DNA of 64,000 nt. Origin: Leptotrichia sp. oral taxon 221. Its GTDB lineage: Bacteria > Fusobacteriota > Fusobacteriia > Fusobacteriales > Leptotrichiaceae. Positions 55,651 through 64,000 of the stretch are shown here, piece after piece. Position 1 is the stretch's first letter, and the number at the start of each line of letters is the position of its first letter. Under the pieces are notes generated by a model. The model was not told the origin of the DNA and ran no database searches. It worked only from the letters and a program-made list of their open reading frames with translations. The position numbers and the translations under genes were made by a program. The stretch lies in assembly GCF_018128245.1 (NCBI RefSeq), contig NZ_CP072378.1, forward strand, positions 1,364,001-1,428,000, given 5' to 3'.

Positions 55651-57249
55651 TTATCTTTCCTCTATAACCTCTCCATCAAAAAATTTTAATACTTTTGAAC
55701 AAAATTCATCATTCTTATCAAAAAATTCTTCTGCACTAAATGCTTGTATTTCTACATCTGTTCCACAAACTTCATTTACTACTTCTTCTATCCTTTTCTT
55801 GTTTTTAGGTTCCATTACAATTTGTTTTTGGAATTTATTTTTGATTGGAAATTTTATCATGACAATATTTTTTTCCATATGATCAGGAATTGTTCCATTT
55901 AATAATGCATTAAGCATCATATTTTTAGATCCACTTCCCAGCGCTTTCCTTATCTCATTCCAACTATTTTTAAATAATGAAATATCATATTTGACAAGAT
56001 TTTGTTTTTCGATTTTTTCTGTATCATTCGTTTTACTTGTTCCATTAATTTTGCTATTATTATGACTAGCAAAATTATTAATTTCTTTTTCTGTATCCAA
56101 CGAATTTTTGGAAATATCTCGCATTACTTTTCGATAAATTTCTTGTTTAATATTTGATAAATCTTCTTTATTTATGCTATTTCTTTTATCTATTTCCAGT
56201 TGACTTATCGTTTCTTTTTTGTAACTCTCTCTCTTTTTGTACAGTTCATTTATCAGAACATAACCTAATAACCGCTTATCCTCTTCATATTTAAACTCAT
56301 TCAATGTAAAGAAAATCGCACTAATCACCTCTAAAACAAAATTAACATCGAGATTTGAATCTTTCTTAAATTGTTCCTTCAAATAGTAAGAAAAATCTTT
56401 CAAAAAAGTTTCCATCACAATTCCATCTTCCCAAATTCTGTCGATGAAATCTATCAATTTTTCCTTGTCAGCTTTTTGAATCAATTCCAAAAATTCGCTT
56501 AAAACAATTTCTGGCACGACTCCCAACGCACTTTGCGTCTTTTCAAGCGTAATTTCTTCGCCACTAAAATTAGAGATAACCTGCTCAAAAATCGAAAAAC
56601 TGTCTCTCGCACTTCCCTCTGATTTTTTATATATTAATTCCAAACTTTCATCTGTTATGCTAATATTTTCCTTTTCAGCCACATTTTTCAAAAGTTTCAT
56701 AATATCATTCTTATCAATCGGCAAAAAATCATATCTTTGGCAACGAGAAACAACCGTATCAGGAATTTTATCAATCTCTGTTGTAGCTAATATAAATATT
56801 ACATGTGACGGCGGTTCTTCCAAAGTCTTCAAAAGTGCATTGAAAGCCTCTTTTGTAAGCATATGAACCTCATCAATTATGTATATTTTTTTTCTACCTT
56901 TAACAGGCTGATAATTTATTTTTTCCTTCAATTCTCTTATCTCGTCAATACCTCTGTTAGAAGCTGCATCAATTTCAATCATATCCATTGATATTCCTTG
57001 AGATATTTCACGACAATTCTCACATTCGCCACATGGATTGTCTGTAATTCCATTTTTTAAACAGTTCACACCTTTAGCTATCAGTCTCGCAATCGTCGTT
57101 TTTCCAACTCCACGAGGCCCTGTAAATAAATACGCATGTGAAAGTTTATTCTCTCTTAATGAATTTTTTATTGCTCTTGTAACAACTTCTTGTCCTGCAA
57201 TTTGATCAAAATTTTGAGGTCTATATTTTCTATACAATGTAATATTCAA
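55651..57249 (-). CDS. dnaX: DNA polymerase III subunit gamma/tau
   Basis: Clamp-loader ATPase. 532 residues. Marks: ITLYRKYRPQNFDQIAG, Walker A GPRGVGKTTIARL, the zinc site with four Cys (CLKNGITDNPCGECENC), and DEVHMLTKEAFNALLKTLEEPP. The C-terminal part (about 370-532) is the tau-specific region. The start is TTG at 57247-57249, six bases after AAAGGTG, five bases past the thiZ stop codon, so translation may be coupled to thiZ. Upstream genes are thiamine transport, which is unexpected for a replication gene. Confidence 0.96.
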   Translation of the reverse strand: MNITLYRKYRPQNFDQIAGQEVVTRAIKNSLRENKLSHAYLFTGPRGVGKTTIARLIAKGVNCLKNGITDNPCGECENCREISQGISMDMIEIDAASNRGIDEIRELKEKINYQPVKGRKKIYIIDEVHMLTKEAFNALLKTLEEPPSHVIFILATTEIDKIPDTVVSRCQRYDFLPIDKNDIMKLLKNVAEKENISITDESLELIYKKSEGSARDSFSIFEQVISNFSGEEITLEKTQSALGVVPEIVLSEFLELIQKADKEKLIDFIDRIWEDGIVMETFLKDFSYYLKEQFKKDSNLDVNFVLEVISAIFFTLNEFKYEEDKRLLGYVLINELYKKRESYKKETISQLEIDKRNSINKEDLSNIKQEIYRKVMRDISKNSLDTEKEINNFASHNNSKINGTSKTNDTEKIEKQNLVKYDISLFKNSWNEIRKALGSGSKNMMLNALLNGTIPDHMEKNIVMIKFPIKNKFQKQIVMEPKNKKRIEEVVNEVCGTDVEIQAFSAEEFFDKNDEFCSKVLKFFDGEVIEER

Positions 57250-57254
57250 TATTA

Positions 57255-58055
57255 TCACCTTTTTTTATTATCACCTTTTTTTTCGGGGTACTTCATTATA
57301 TCATTTTTAATCAAATATTTCAAAATTTCCTTTTTATAATTAATAAATTCTTCTGACATTGAAATTTCCTCATTATTTCTACCTTTTCTATCAATTTTCA
57401 CTTCTATTTCCTTTATAATTTTTCCTGGACTTCCCGCCAAAATATAAATTCTATCAGAAATCAGTATCGCCTCATCAATATCATGTGTTATAAACAAAGT
57501 CGACATTTTAATTTCCTTCATAATATTCAAATACCATGTTTGCATTTTGTGTTTCGTGATGGCGTCTAATGCACTGAAAGGTTCGTCTAATAACGCTACA
57601 TCGCTCGAAAACATATATGTTCTCAATAATGCAGCTCTTTGACGCATACCTCCTGAAAGCTGCGAAGGATACTTATTCTCCGTTCCTTCCAATCCAAATT
57701 GCTGAAAATATTTCTGAGCCTTCTCTCGAGCAATCTGCTTTTTCATCCCTTTTATTATCAATGGTAACGAAACATTATCAATTATCGTCTTAAACGGCAA
57801 CAATAAATCCTTCTGAAGCATATAACTTACTTTCCCAGACTTCCCAGTAATTTCTTCTCCATTCAATTCCACTTCCCCTTCACTCGGCTCCAAAAGCCCA
57901 GCAATCACATTAAAAAGCGTTGTCTTCCCAACTCCACTCGTCCCTAAAATACAAACCAATTCATTCTCACACAACTTCAAAGAAATATCCTCTATCACTT
58001 TCTTATCTTCAAATTCAACCGAAATATTTTTTACTTCTAATTTTATCTTTTTCAC
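57255..58055 (-). CDS. thiZ: ABC transporter ATPase, thiamine-precursor uptake
   Basis: 266 residues. Walker A LGTSGVGKTTLFN, signature LSGGMRQRAALLR, Walker B DVALLDEPFSALD, His loop TLFITHDIDEA. It matches the nitrate/sulfonate/pyrimidine-precursor ATPase group, and the ThiZ role follows from the TPP riboswitch and the thiXY fusion just upstream. The start is GTG at 58053-58055 after GAGGG. Its stop lies 5 bases before dnaX. Confidence 0.88.
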   Translation of the reverse strand: MKKIKLEVKNISVEFEDKKVIEDISLKLCENELVCILGTSGVGKTTLFNVIAGLLEPSEGEVELNGEEITGKSGKVSYMLQKDLLLPFKTIIDNVSLPLIIKGMKKQIAREKAQKYFQQFGLEGTENKYPSQLSGGMRQRAALLRTYMFSSDVALLDEPFSALDAITKHKMQTWYLNIMKEIKMSTLFITHDIDEAILISDRIYILAGSPGKIIKEIEVKIDRKGRNNEEISMSEEFINYKKEILKYLIKNDIMKYPEKKGDNKKR

Positions 58056-58112
58056 AATTTCCCTCTTTTTTCTATTTTTTTATTCTAAACGTGTATCAAT
58101 AAAAACAACAAA

Positions 58113-59924
58113 TTATTTCACATATTCATTACTATACCCAAATCCTTTTGGTATCGCCTTTTCAATCAACTTATTCTCATACAACCAAGAATAATATTTA
58201 TCAACCTTGTCAATATCAAGCAATCCCCACTGTTTCGCCTCAGCCTGATATTCTTTCGCCAACCATTTTTGACTCGCAATAGCCAATTTCGTATCAATTT
58301 CAGGATTATACTTAATCAATATTTTAGCAGCCTTTTCAGGATTTTTTATTGCATACTCATACCCTTTTCTTATTGCTTTTAAAACTTTCTTTGCCTCTCT
58401 AGGATTTTTTCTCAAATAATCATTATTCGCAATAATCAAAGGACTTGGATAATCTAAATTCTTATCATAATCAATAAATTTCAAAAAATTTGTCTGAATT
58501 CCTTCAGTCTGTAATTTTATCCCATCCCAAGCATAATAAATCCAAACCGTATCAATATTAGTTTTCAAAGCCTTCATAATGTCAGGAACTTCCGTTGGAA
58601 TCAACTTTATCTTATTATAATTTCCACCATCATCTGTCACTACTTTTTTAATAATCGCCTGTTCTATCGGTGACTCCCAAGTCGCATAACTGTGATTTTC
58701 CATCTTTTTCGGACTGTCAATTCCTTTTTCCTTCAAAGAGATAATTCCTGATGTATTATGCTGAATTATCGCAGCAACCGCTGTAACAGGAATTTTTTCA
58801 TCTGTCGTAAACGCTTTAGCCAAAGAATCTGCAAAACTAATCCCAAATTGCACCTTTCCTACTCCAACCAATTCTGTCGCACTCCCTTCAGGCGGCTGAA
58901 CAATCTCCACGTTTTCCAATCCTTCTTTCTTAAAATACCCCAATTCCTGTGCCACATACAACCCTGTATGATTTGTATTCGGCGTCCAATCAAGCACAAT
59001 ACTAATTTTCTCCGACTTCTTCCCATACCAATTTTTATTATTCCAACACAAAACTGCTAAAATCAAAACTAAACCTAAAATTACAATTTTTAAATTTTTT
59101 TTCATCATTTCTTTAAATTTTTTTACTCTCTTTTCCTTAATTTTATTTTCCCAAGGCATCATTTTTTCTTGTAATTTTTTCACCAAGTACATCAAAATCA
59201 AGCTAATAAACGATACTAAAAATATTACCGCAAACATTTTGTCATAAGAAAAAGATTTTCTAACACGAGTCATGTACACTCCAAGTCCTTTAAGACCTCC
59301 AAGCCATTCAGCCACAACAGCACCAATTATCGAATAACTCACCGAAATCCGTAGTCCTGCAAAAAAATATCCAATCGAACTTGGCAATTTCACATGAATA
59401 AAACTTTGAAAAGGCGTCGCTCCCATTGTTTTCATTAAATTCAACGTATCCTTATCAACCGACTTAAATCCATCAAGCAATCCAATTGTTATTGGAAAAA
59501 AACTATAAATCATAATCAAAATTATCTTTGGAACCATTTCATACCCAAACCACAACACCAACAATGGTGCAATCGCCACAGTAGGCACAGTTTGAGTTAT
59601 CACCAACACAGGATATATCGCCTTATACGCAAATTCATATCTTTCCATCACAATCGCTACTAAAAATCCAAGCAATATTCCAAAAAATAATCCCAAAAAT
59701 GCCTCAACAAGCGTAACTCCCGCATTATCCATCAATAACGGAAAATCATCCACAAACGCCTTCAGAACTTCAATTGGCGATGGTAACATAAACTTTGGAA
59801 TCACCCCAACCAACGACATTACTTGCCAAAATACCAAAAAACCTACAATAAACACATACGCAGCTCCTTTTTCCTTCAAAACCCCAATTAAAGAACCATG
59901 CACTTTCTTATTTTTTCCACTCAA
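58113..59924 (-). CDS. Fused permease and substrate-binding protein for thiamine precursor
   Basis: 603 residues, a ThiX-ThiY fusion. About 15-265 is an ABC permease (six membrane helices, loop with VAEWLGGLKGLGVYMTRVRK). About 275-300 is an extra hydrophobic helix that ties the next part to the membrane. About 300-603 is an NMT1/THI5-type binding domain: VLDWTPNTNHTGLYVAQELG, then PEGSATELVG and WIYYAWDGI. In most bacteria the binding protein is a free lipoprotein, so a fused anchor is notable. The likely substrate is a pyrimidine precursor such as formyl-aminopyrimidine. The start is TTG at 59922-59924 after AGGAG; TPP riboswitch control is direct. Confidence 0.88.
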   Translation of the reverse strand: MSGKNKKVHGSLIGVLKEKGAAYVFIVGFLVFWQVMSLVGVIPKFMLPSPIEVLKAFVDDFPLLMDNAGVTLVEAFLGLFFGILLGFLVAIVMERYEFAYKAIYPVLVITQTVPTVAIAPLLVLWFGYEMVPKIILIMIYSFFPITIGLLDGFKSVDKDTLNLMKTMGATPFQSFIHVKLPSSIGYFFAGLRISVSYSIIGAVVAEWLGGLKGLGVYMTRVRKSFSYDKMFAVIFLVSFISLILMYLVKKLQEKMMPWENKIKEKRVKKFKEMMKKNLKIVILGLVLILAVLCWNNKNWYGKKSEKISIVLDWTPNTNHTGLYVAQELGYFKKEGLENVEIVQPPEGSATELVGVGKVQFGISFADSLAKAFTTDEKIPVTAVAAIIQHNTSGIISLKEKGIDSPKKMENHSYATWESPIEQAIIKKVVTDDGGNYNKIKLIPTEVPDIMKALKTNIDTVWIYYAWDGIKLQTEGIQTNFLKFIDYDKNLDYPSPLIIANNDYLRKNPREAKKVLKAIRKGYEYAIKNPEKAAKILIKYNPEIDTKLAIASQKWLAKEYQAEAKQWGLLDIDKVDKYYSWLYENKLIEKAIPKGFGYSNEYVK

Positions 59925-59984
59925 ATTAAATCACTCTCCTTTTAAGATATACTTAAAAAATATAAATTTTCTATTTTCATAAAT

Positions 59985-60018
59985 CAAAAAAATCTTCCTT
60001 TATTACAAAGGAAGATTT
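59985..60018 (-). terminator. Riboswitch-controlled terminator of the thi unit
   Basis: AAATCTTCCTTT and AAAGGAAGATTT form a perfect 12-bp stem with a 5-nt loop, followed on the minus strand by TTTTTTGATTT. It stands between the TPP aptamer and thiXY, the normal place for an expression platform. The aptamer's GAAGGGAG could pair with the CUUCCUUU arm (8 bp with two G-U pairs), which would prevent the terminator when TPP is absent. Confidence 0.9.
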
Positions 60019-60104
60019 CTATATTTCATATCTTTAATATTTCAATATAAATATATCTTAAAATCAAGTTCTGACCATTTCCAAAACTTCATTAAAATCT
60101 ATAA

Positions 60105-60189
60105 AATACTCCCTTCGTCGGCATTATCCGTATCAGGTAAAATGGGTTAAGTTCGTAAACTACTCTCAGCCTTTCAGCTCCCCAGTATT
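60105..60189 (-). promoter_or_regulatory. TPP riboswitch (THI box)
   Basis: Minus strand shows all conserved parts: GGGGAGCTGAAAGGCTGAGA, then ACCTGATACGG, ATAATGCCGACGAAGGGAG. P1 is AATACT (60184-60189) with AGTATT (60105-60110). It precedes the thiXY-thiZ genes and an intrinsic terminator, so TPP should switch transcription off. Confidence 0.97.
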
Positions 60190-60208
60190 CTGAATTATGT
60201 TTAAATTT

Positions 60209-60237
60209 ATTATACATTTATTTAAGGATCAAGTCAA
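60209..60237 (-). promoter_or_regulatory. Promoter of the thi unit
   Basis: Minus strand: -35 TTGACT (60232-60237), 17-bp spacer, -10 TATAAT (60209-60214). The predicted start (about 60202) lies just before the aptamer. Confidence 0.8.
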
Positions 60238-60250
60238 TCAAAATTTTAAT

Positions 60251-61627
60251 CTATTTTACCGCTCCAAATAAATCATTCAAACTCTCACTCATTGTCGGAT
60301 GAGTAAAAATCATATCTCGAATAATTTGATAAGGTAAATTTCCTTTCATTGCTAAAGCGATAATATTTATCATTTCGTGTGAAGTGTTACATAATAATGT
60401 TGCTCCTAAAATTTTGTCAGTTTTAGCATCTACAACTACTTTTAAAAATCCTTCTGATTTTCCTTCAATTTTTCCTTTTGGTATTGCCATTGCTTCAATT
60501 TTCCCAACTTTTATATCAAATCCTTTTTCAATCGCTTCCTTTTCACTCAATCCAACTCTCGACAAAGGCGTGCTCAAAAAAGTTGTATACGGAACAACAT
60601 TTCTATCGTTTAAACTTCTATTTCCATTTCCATAAACATTATCTCGAATTATTCTAAAGTCATCTAATGATATATATGTAAATTGTAATCCACCTTTCAC
60701 ATCACCCAATGCCCAAATATTTGGTGCTGTTGTTTCTAATTTTTCATTTACAATAATATTTCCTCTTTCATCCACTTGAACTCCTGCTTTTTCTAGCTCC
60801 AATCCTTGCGTATTAGCCTTTCTTCCAATCGCAACCAAAATCTTATCTCCATTAAATTGTATAATTTCTCCATTTCCATTAGAAATAGCTATAGATGAAT
60901 CATTTTCATCATCAAAAATTTCTTCAACTTTTGAATTCAAATAAAATGTAACACCTTTTGCTTCTAATATTTTTTTAACTCTGTCAGCAGCTTCCTTTTC
61001 TTCTCTCTTCAAAATATCATCTGACGCATCAATTATCACCACTTCTGAACCAAATCCAGCATATGTCGAAGCAAATTCTAACCCAATATATCCAGCTCCA
61101 ATTATTACAAGTTTTCTAGGCAATTCCTTCAATTCCATCAAAGATTTGCTTGTAAGAATATTTTTACTTTCTTTCAATCCTTTAATATTCGGAATTATTG
61201 TTTCTGAACCTGTATTTATGAAGATTTTTTCTCCTTCAATTTGGATATTCTCTCCATTTTTTTCAATATTCACAATTTTATTCGAAACAAAACTTCCTTT
61301 TCCATTGTAAATATCAATATTTTCCTTACTTGCAAGCATTTCATAATTTTTCCCTCTCAAAGCTGTTATCAATGCCTCTTTCTTATCCACACTTTTCTCA
61401 TAATAATCTTTTCTTTCAGTAAATGTCGACAAATCCTTATTTTCCAATCTCTCAACACTATTCACAAGCGATTTGCTCGGAATACACCCAACATTAATAC
61501 AAGTTCCTCCGTACATTTTATCAGATTTTTCAATTAACGCCACCTTTTGACCTTTCCCAGCTAAAAATCCAGCTAAAGTCTTTCCTGCTTTTCCAAATCC
61601 TATAATGATTGCATCATATTTTTTCAT
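60251..61627 (-). CDS. FAD-dependent disulfide reductase, RclA/Har-type
   Basis: 458 residues, flavoprotein disulfide reductase. FAD site IGFGKAGKTLAGFLAGKG; redox pair CxxxxC in GGTCINVGCIPSKSLV; NAD(P) site VIIGAGYIGLEFASTY; C-terminal THPTMSESLNDLF. It lacks extra mercury-binding cysteines and the lipoamide dehydrogenase neighbours. The best fit is the RclA/hypothiocyanous-acid reductase (Har) group, enzymes that detoxify the oxidant HOSCN made in saliva. That would suit an oral habitat. Substrate is inferred from similarity in motifs only. AGGAGG precedes the ATG. Confidence 0.82.
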   Translation of the reverse strand: MKKYDAIIIGFGKAGKTLAGFLAGKGQKVALIEKSDKMYGGTCINVGCIPSKSLVNSVERLENKDLSTFTERKDYYEKSVDKKEALITALRGKNYEMLASKENIDIYNGKGSFVSNKIVNIEKNGENIQIEGEKIFINTGSETIIPNIKGLKESKNILTSKSLMELKELPRKLVIIGAGYIGLEFASTYAGFGSEVVIIDASDDILKREEKEAADRVKKILEAKGVTFYLNSKVEEIFDDENDSSIAISNGNGEIIQFNGDKILVAIGRKANTQGLELEKAGVQVDERGNIIVNEKLETTAPNIWALGDVKGGLQFTYISLDDFRIIRDNVYGNGNRSLNDRNVVPYTTFLSTPLSRVGLSEKEAIEKGFDIKVGKIEAMAIPKGKIEGKSEGFLKVVVDAKTDKILGATLLCNTSHEMINIIALAMKGNLPYQIIRDMIFTHPTMSESLNDLFGAVK

Positions 61628-61684
61628 ATTGTCCTCCTCATTTGTTACTTTCTAATTTAATAAATTTATTTTCTAATTTATTCT

Positions 61685-61713
61685 ATCATATTTTTATAAT
61701 TTTGTACATACAA
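61685..61713 (-). promoter_or_regulatory. Promoter of the RclA/Har-type reductase
   Basis: Minus strand: -35 TTGTAT (61708-61713), 17-bp spacer, -10 TATGAT (61685-61690). Downstream, AAATTAGAAA occurs twice about 21 bp apart, a possible binding repeat. Confidence 0.55.
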
Positions 61714-61721
61714 ATTTTTAC

Positions 61722-61758
61722 AAAAAAAAATAATCGCTGTTTTTTTATAACAACGATT
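61722..61758 (-). terminator. Terminator after gmhA
   Basis: On the minus strand AATCGTTGTT pairs with AACAGCGATT (10 bp, one G-T pair), followed by ATTTTTTTTT. It ends the LysR-gmhA unit 8 bp past gmhA. Confidence 0.88.
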
Positions 61759-61765
61759 GTTTTCA

Positions 61766-62350
61766 CTAATAATTTTCAGGAAATAAAATTCTTTCCACAC
61801 CTTCGATTATTATATGTAAAATCATCATGTGAACCTCTTGAATTCTATCCGAAGTTTCTCCAGGAATGATAAATTCATAATCACATTCACCTTTTAATTT
61901 CCCACCATCTTTTCCTAACAAAGCCACTGTTTTCAAGCCTTTTTCCTTCGCAACTTTCACTGCTTCAATAATATTTTGCGAATTCCCTGAAGTTGAAATC
62001 CCAAAAAAGAAATCTCCTTCTTGTCCAAAAGCTTCAACACCTTTAGAAAATATAAAATTAAATCCATAATCGTTTCCGACACAAGTAATATGCGAAGAAT
62101 CACTGATACTTAATGACGGTAACGCTTTTCTATCTTTTCTAAATCTTCCAGTAAATTCTTCAGCAAAGTGCATCGCATCACAGTTACTTCCACCATTTCC
62201 TGCTATCAGTGATTTTTTCCCATTTCTGTAAGCCTCTGCCAATTCTTCTGATATTTTTGTTGTTCTTTCGATATTTTCATCATTTTCTACAAAATTTTTC
62301 ACAGTCTCAAAAGCTGTTAAGTACGAATTTCTAATGTTCTCCTTCAACAT
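61766..62350 (-). CDS. gmhA: Phosphoheptose isomerase
   Basis: Makes D-glycero-manno-heptose-7-phosphate from sedoheptulose-7-phosphate, the first step to lipopolysaccharide core heptose. 194 residues. The SIS domain shows AGNGGSNCDAMHFAEEF, ISTSGNSQNIIEAV and TVALLGKDGGKL. The family is sure. It begins 2 bp after a LysR regulator gene, with AAAGGAGG in front, and ends at a strong terminator. No other heptose genes are near. Confidence 0.93.
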   Translation of the reverse strand: MLKENIRNSYLTAFETVKNFVENDENIERTTKISEELAEAYRNGKKSLIAGNGGSNCDAMHFAEEFTGRFRKDRKALPSLSISDSSHITCVGNDYGFNFIFSKGVEAFGQEGDFFFGISTSGNSQNIIEAVKVAKEKGLKTVALLGKDGGKLKGECDYEFIIPGETSDRIQEVHMMILHIIIEGVERILFPENY

Positions 62351-62352
62351 TT

Positions 62353-63261
62353 TTATTCCTCCTTTGTTTCCTTTTTCGATTTTTCAAACAATTCCCTATT
62401 TATCTTGTAATCTTTAACAAATTTTATAAATTTGTCAATTCCGTCTTTATCCTCATTTTCTCTAATCAAAACTATTTGGAATCTGTCTTCTGATTTATCA
62501 AAACTATGAACCAATTTTAAAGTCCCTTTCATAATTTCTTCATAAACACTATAATACGGCAAAACAGCAAATCCCAAACCATTTTTTATCAAGTTTTTCA
62601 TCGTTTCAATACTTCCATTTATAGTTATTCTATTATCAAAATTAAATCCAACTTTTTTTTCAAACAAATCTAAATATTTATTCGTCAAAACGGTATCCCT
62701 TTTCAATAATTGCATATCTTTCAATTCATTGTAATCATGAATTTCCTTCCCAGCCACAACAACAAAAGGATATTCTTCCGTTTCAATCACTTTAATTTCC
62801 TTATCCTCAATGAAATACTCTTCCATCAACGCAATATCAACTGTTCCCTCTTTCAAATGTTTTACAAGCGATTCCCTATTTTTTATATACAAATCAAATT
62901 CAATTTCTGGATTATTTCTTTTAAATTCAACCATTATTCGTGGTAAAACAGGCTCTCCAATATTATGAGTCGCTCCAATCGAGATTTTCCCTTTCTTATA
63001 TTGCAAAATTTTATTCATTTCTTTTTCCATTCTTGAAATCTTTTCAAAAATATCTTTAGACATCTTAAATAATTCTTTACCAGCAAATGTCAATTTAAAA
63101 TTTTTAGAATTTCTCTCTATTAATTGTAAACCTAAAGTTGATTCCAATTTTTTTATTTGAATAGAAACCGCTGATTGACTTATATATAGCTTTTTGGCAG
63201 CTTTTGTAAAACTTTTTTCTTTACACGCTTCAAAAAATATCTTTAAATGATGTATATCCAT
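62353..63261 (-). CDS. LysR-family transcriptional regulator
   Basis: 302 residues. N-terminal winged helix-turn-helix (MDIHHLKIFFEACKEKS, KLYISQSAVSIQIKKLES) and the two-lobed ligand domain (about 90-300). It is the first gene of a two-gene unit with gmhA. The regulator's inducer is unknown, and LysR-regulated genes are usually divergent, so a same-strand partner is unusual. Several CysB/CbbR-like features are not specific enough to name it. GGAG precedes the ATG. Confidence 0.92.
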   Translation of the reverse strand: MDIHHLKIFFEACKEKSFTKAAKKLYISQSAVSIQIKKLESTLGLQLIERNSKNFKLTFAGKELFKMSKDIFEKISRMEKEMNKILQYKKGKISIGATHNIGEPVLPRIMVEFKRNNPEIEFDLYIKNRESLVKHLKEGTVDIALMEEYFIEDKEIKVIETEEYPFVVVAGKEIHDYNELKDMQLLKRDTVLTNKYLDLFEKKVGFNFDNRITINGSIETMKNLIKNGLGFAVLPYYSVYEEIMKGTLKLVHSFDKSEDRFQIVLIRENEDKDGIDKFIKFVKDYKINRELFEKSKKETKEE

Positions 63262-63509
63262 TTATTTATTCTCCAATCATATATTTTATTAATAGTATTA
63301 TAAACTATTTTAAAGTATTTGTCTAGTAAAATGGCGTTTTGTAAAGTACTTTTTTTACTTTGATGGAAAAAATTTTTTCAAATTTTATAAAATTTATTTA
63401 TATATGTAGTCTCTTTTTGAATTTTTCTTTAGAATATACTAAAAACATAATTTTTTTATACAGTTAATGCAACTAATATAACAAATTATTAATTTTTTAT
63501 AAATATTCA

Positions 63510-64000
63510 CTATTTTTCAAGATATTCTACCAATTTTTCATATTGTTTTTTTGCCTCTTCATATCCAATATTATAAACTTCCTGTAATTTATCACGATTT
63601 TTCTCAATTCTTCCTAATGTCAATGGAATTGAAGGCTGAATCACAAAAATTTCTCCCTTTTTTTCCAAATCATAAACATGATCCAAAGTTGCATTATATC
63701 TGCTATATCTCGTTTTCATTAGTTCCACAAATTTAGGATATTTCTTATATCTTATCGCAGAAATCGTTCCTAATTTACTCTGTTTCTTACGATAATTTTT
63801 ATCTCTCGTCAACACCACAATATTTTTCTTATTCCCCTTTTTCATTGAATAATCCAAAGGAATAGGATCAGCAACTCCTCCATCCAAATAATTTTTACCA
63901 TTCAATTTAACGAATCTTGATAAAAATGGAAGTGAAGCTGACGCTCTCAAAATATCAATTTCTTTTATAGCATCTTTAACTACAGGATATTCAGCTTTTC
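63510..64000 (-). CDS. Patatin-like phospholipase, C-terminal part
   Basis: Truncated by the right edge. The frame is open across the edge, and the visible 163 residues include ASASLPFLSRF and the catalytic Asp motif YLDGGVADPIP. The nucleophile serine (GxSxG) lies outside. The tail IVVLTRDKNYRKKQ and the Lys/Glu-rich end are usual for the bacterial patatin family, like RssA/YjjU. Any internal ATG (63948-63950) is not a proper start, since the conserved sequence continues before it. Confidence 0.88.
   Translation of the reverse strand, partial: KAEYPVVKDAIKEIDILRASASLPFLSRFVKLNGKNYLDGGVADPIPLDYSMKKGNKKNIVVLTRDKNYRKKQSKLGTISAIRYKKYPKFVELMKTRYSRYNATLDHVYDLEKKGEIFVIQPSIPLTLGRIEKNRDKLQEVYNIGYEEAKKQYEKLVEYLEK

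Noticed and set aside
56205-56230. A possible slippery A6G site in dnaX for making gamma
   Set aside because: The run is AAA AAA G in frame, not the A AAA AAG heptamer, and no stimulating structure was seen. The frame after a shift stops soon, but that is expected by chance.

Overview
The window is 64 kb of very A+T-rich DNA from a diderm (two-membrane) anaerobe, most likely a Leptotrichia-like member of the Fusobacteriota. This rests on gene content and style, not on a database match. It has lpxK and gmhA (lipopolysaccharide), a giant type V autotransporter with a fusobacterial-type N-terminus, an F-type ATP synthase whose c subunit carries a sodium-binding pattern, a clostridial-type peroxiredoxin pair, and many TTG/GTG starts behind strong AGGAGG sites. 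No tRNA, rRNA, IS element, prophage or CRISPR array was seen. Most of the window is core chromosome.

Layout. 1-3.4 kb: carB (partial) and carA, then a stand-alone AhpF N-terminal-domain protein and ahpC with a near-perfect promoter and an operator-like palindrome. 3.4-8.7 kb: three tandem SIMPL (DUF541) exported proteins, a small unknown protein and a DUF1576 membrane protein. 8.9-14.5 kb (plus strand): a PASTA-repeat protein, rsgA, rpe, a MarR-FeoA fusion, rqcH and ptsH. This copies the Firmicutes prkC-rsgA-rpe order without the kinase. rsgA has no ordinary start codon for its conserved N-terminus and is preceded by overlapping, mutually exclusive hairpins. 14.6-23.5 kb (minus): pyrG, fba, a GH25 lysozyme, serS, and a MORN-type protein-whiA-lpxK-unknown operon. 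23.7-25.4 kb (plus): gdhA and a YciI-like protein.

25.5-31.9 kb: a single 2,120-residue autotransporter with a leader of about 240 nt. 32.3-40 kb (minus): recA-recX-plsC-rdgB, a TPR lipoprotein-like or periplasmic protein, dapB-dapH and a DUF4912 protein. 40.2-48.3 kb: a complete atp operon (methyltransferase-atpZ-atpI-atpB-E-F-H-A-G-D-C). 48.4-52.1 kb: a two-component system followed by glmM. 52.2-60.2 kb: a U32 peptidase, then the unit TPP riboswitch-thiXY fusion-thiZ-dnaX-rplI-dnaB, in which replication genes sit directly downstream of a thiamine-controlled transporter. 60.2-64 kb: an RclA/Har-type disulfide reductase, a LysR regulator joined to gmhA, and a truncated patatin-like gene.

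The points most worth a second look are the rsgA leader and start, the kinase-less PASTA-rsgA-rpe cluster, the riboswitch reading into dnaX, the sodium-type ATP synthase, and the ahpC operator. I did not find a clear defence or mobile system.
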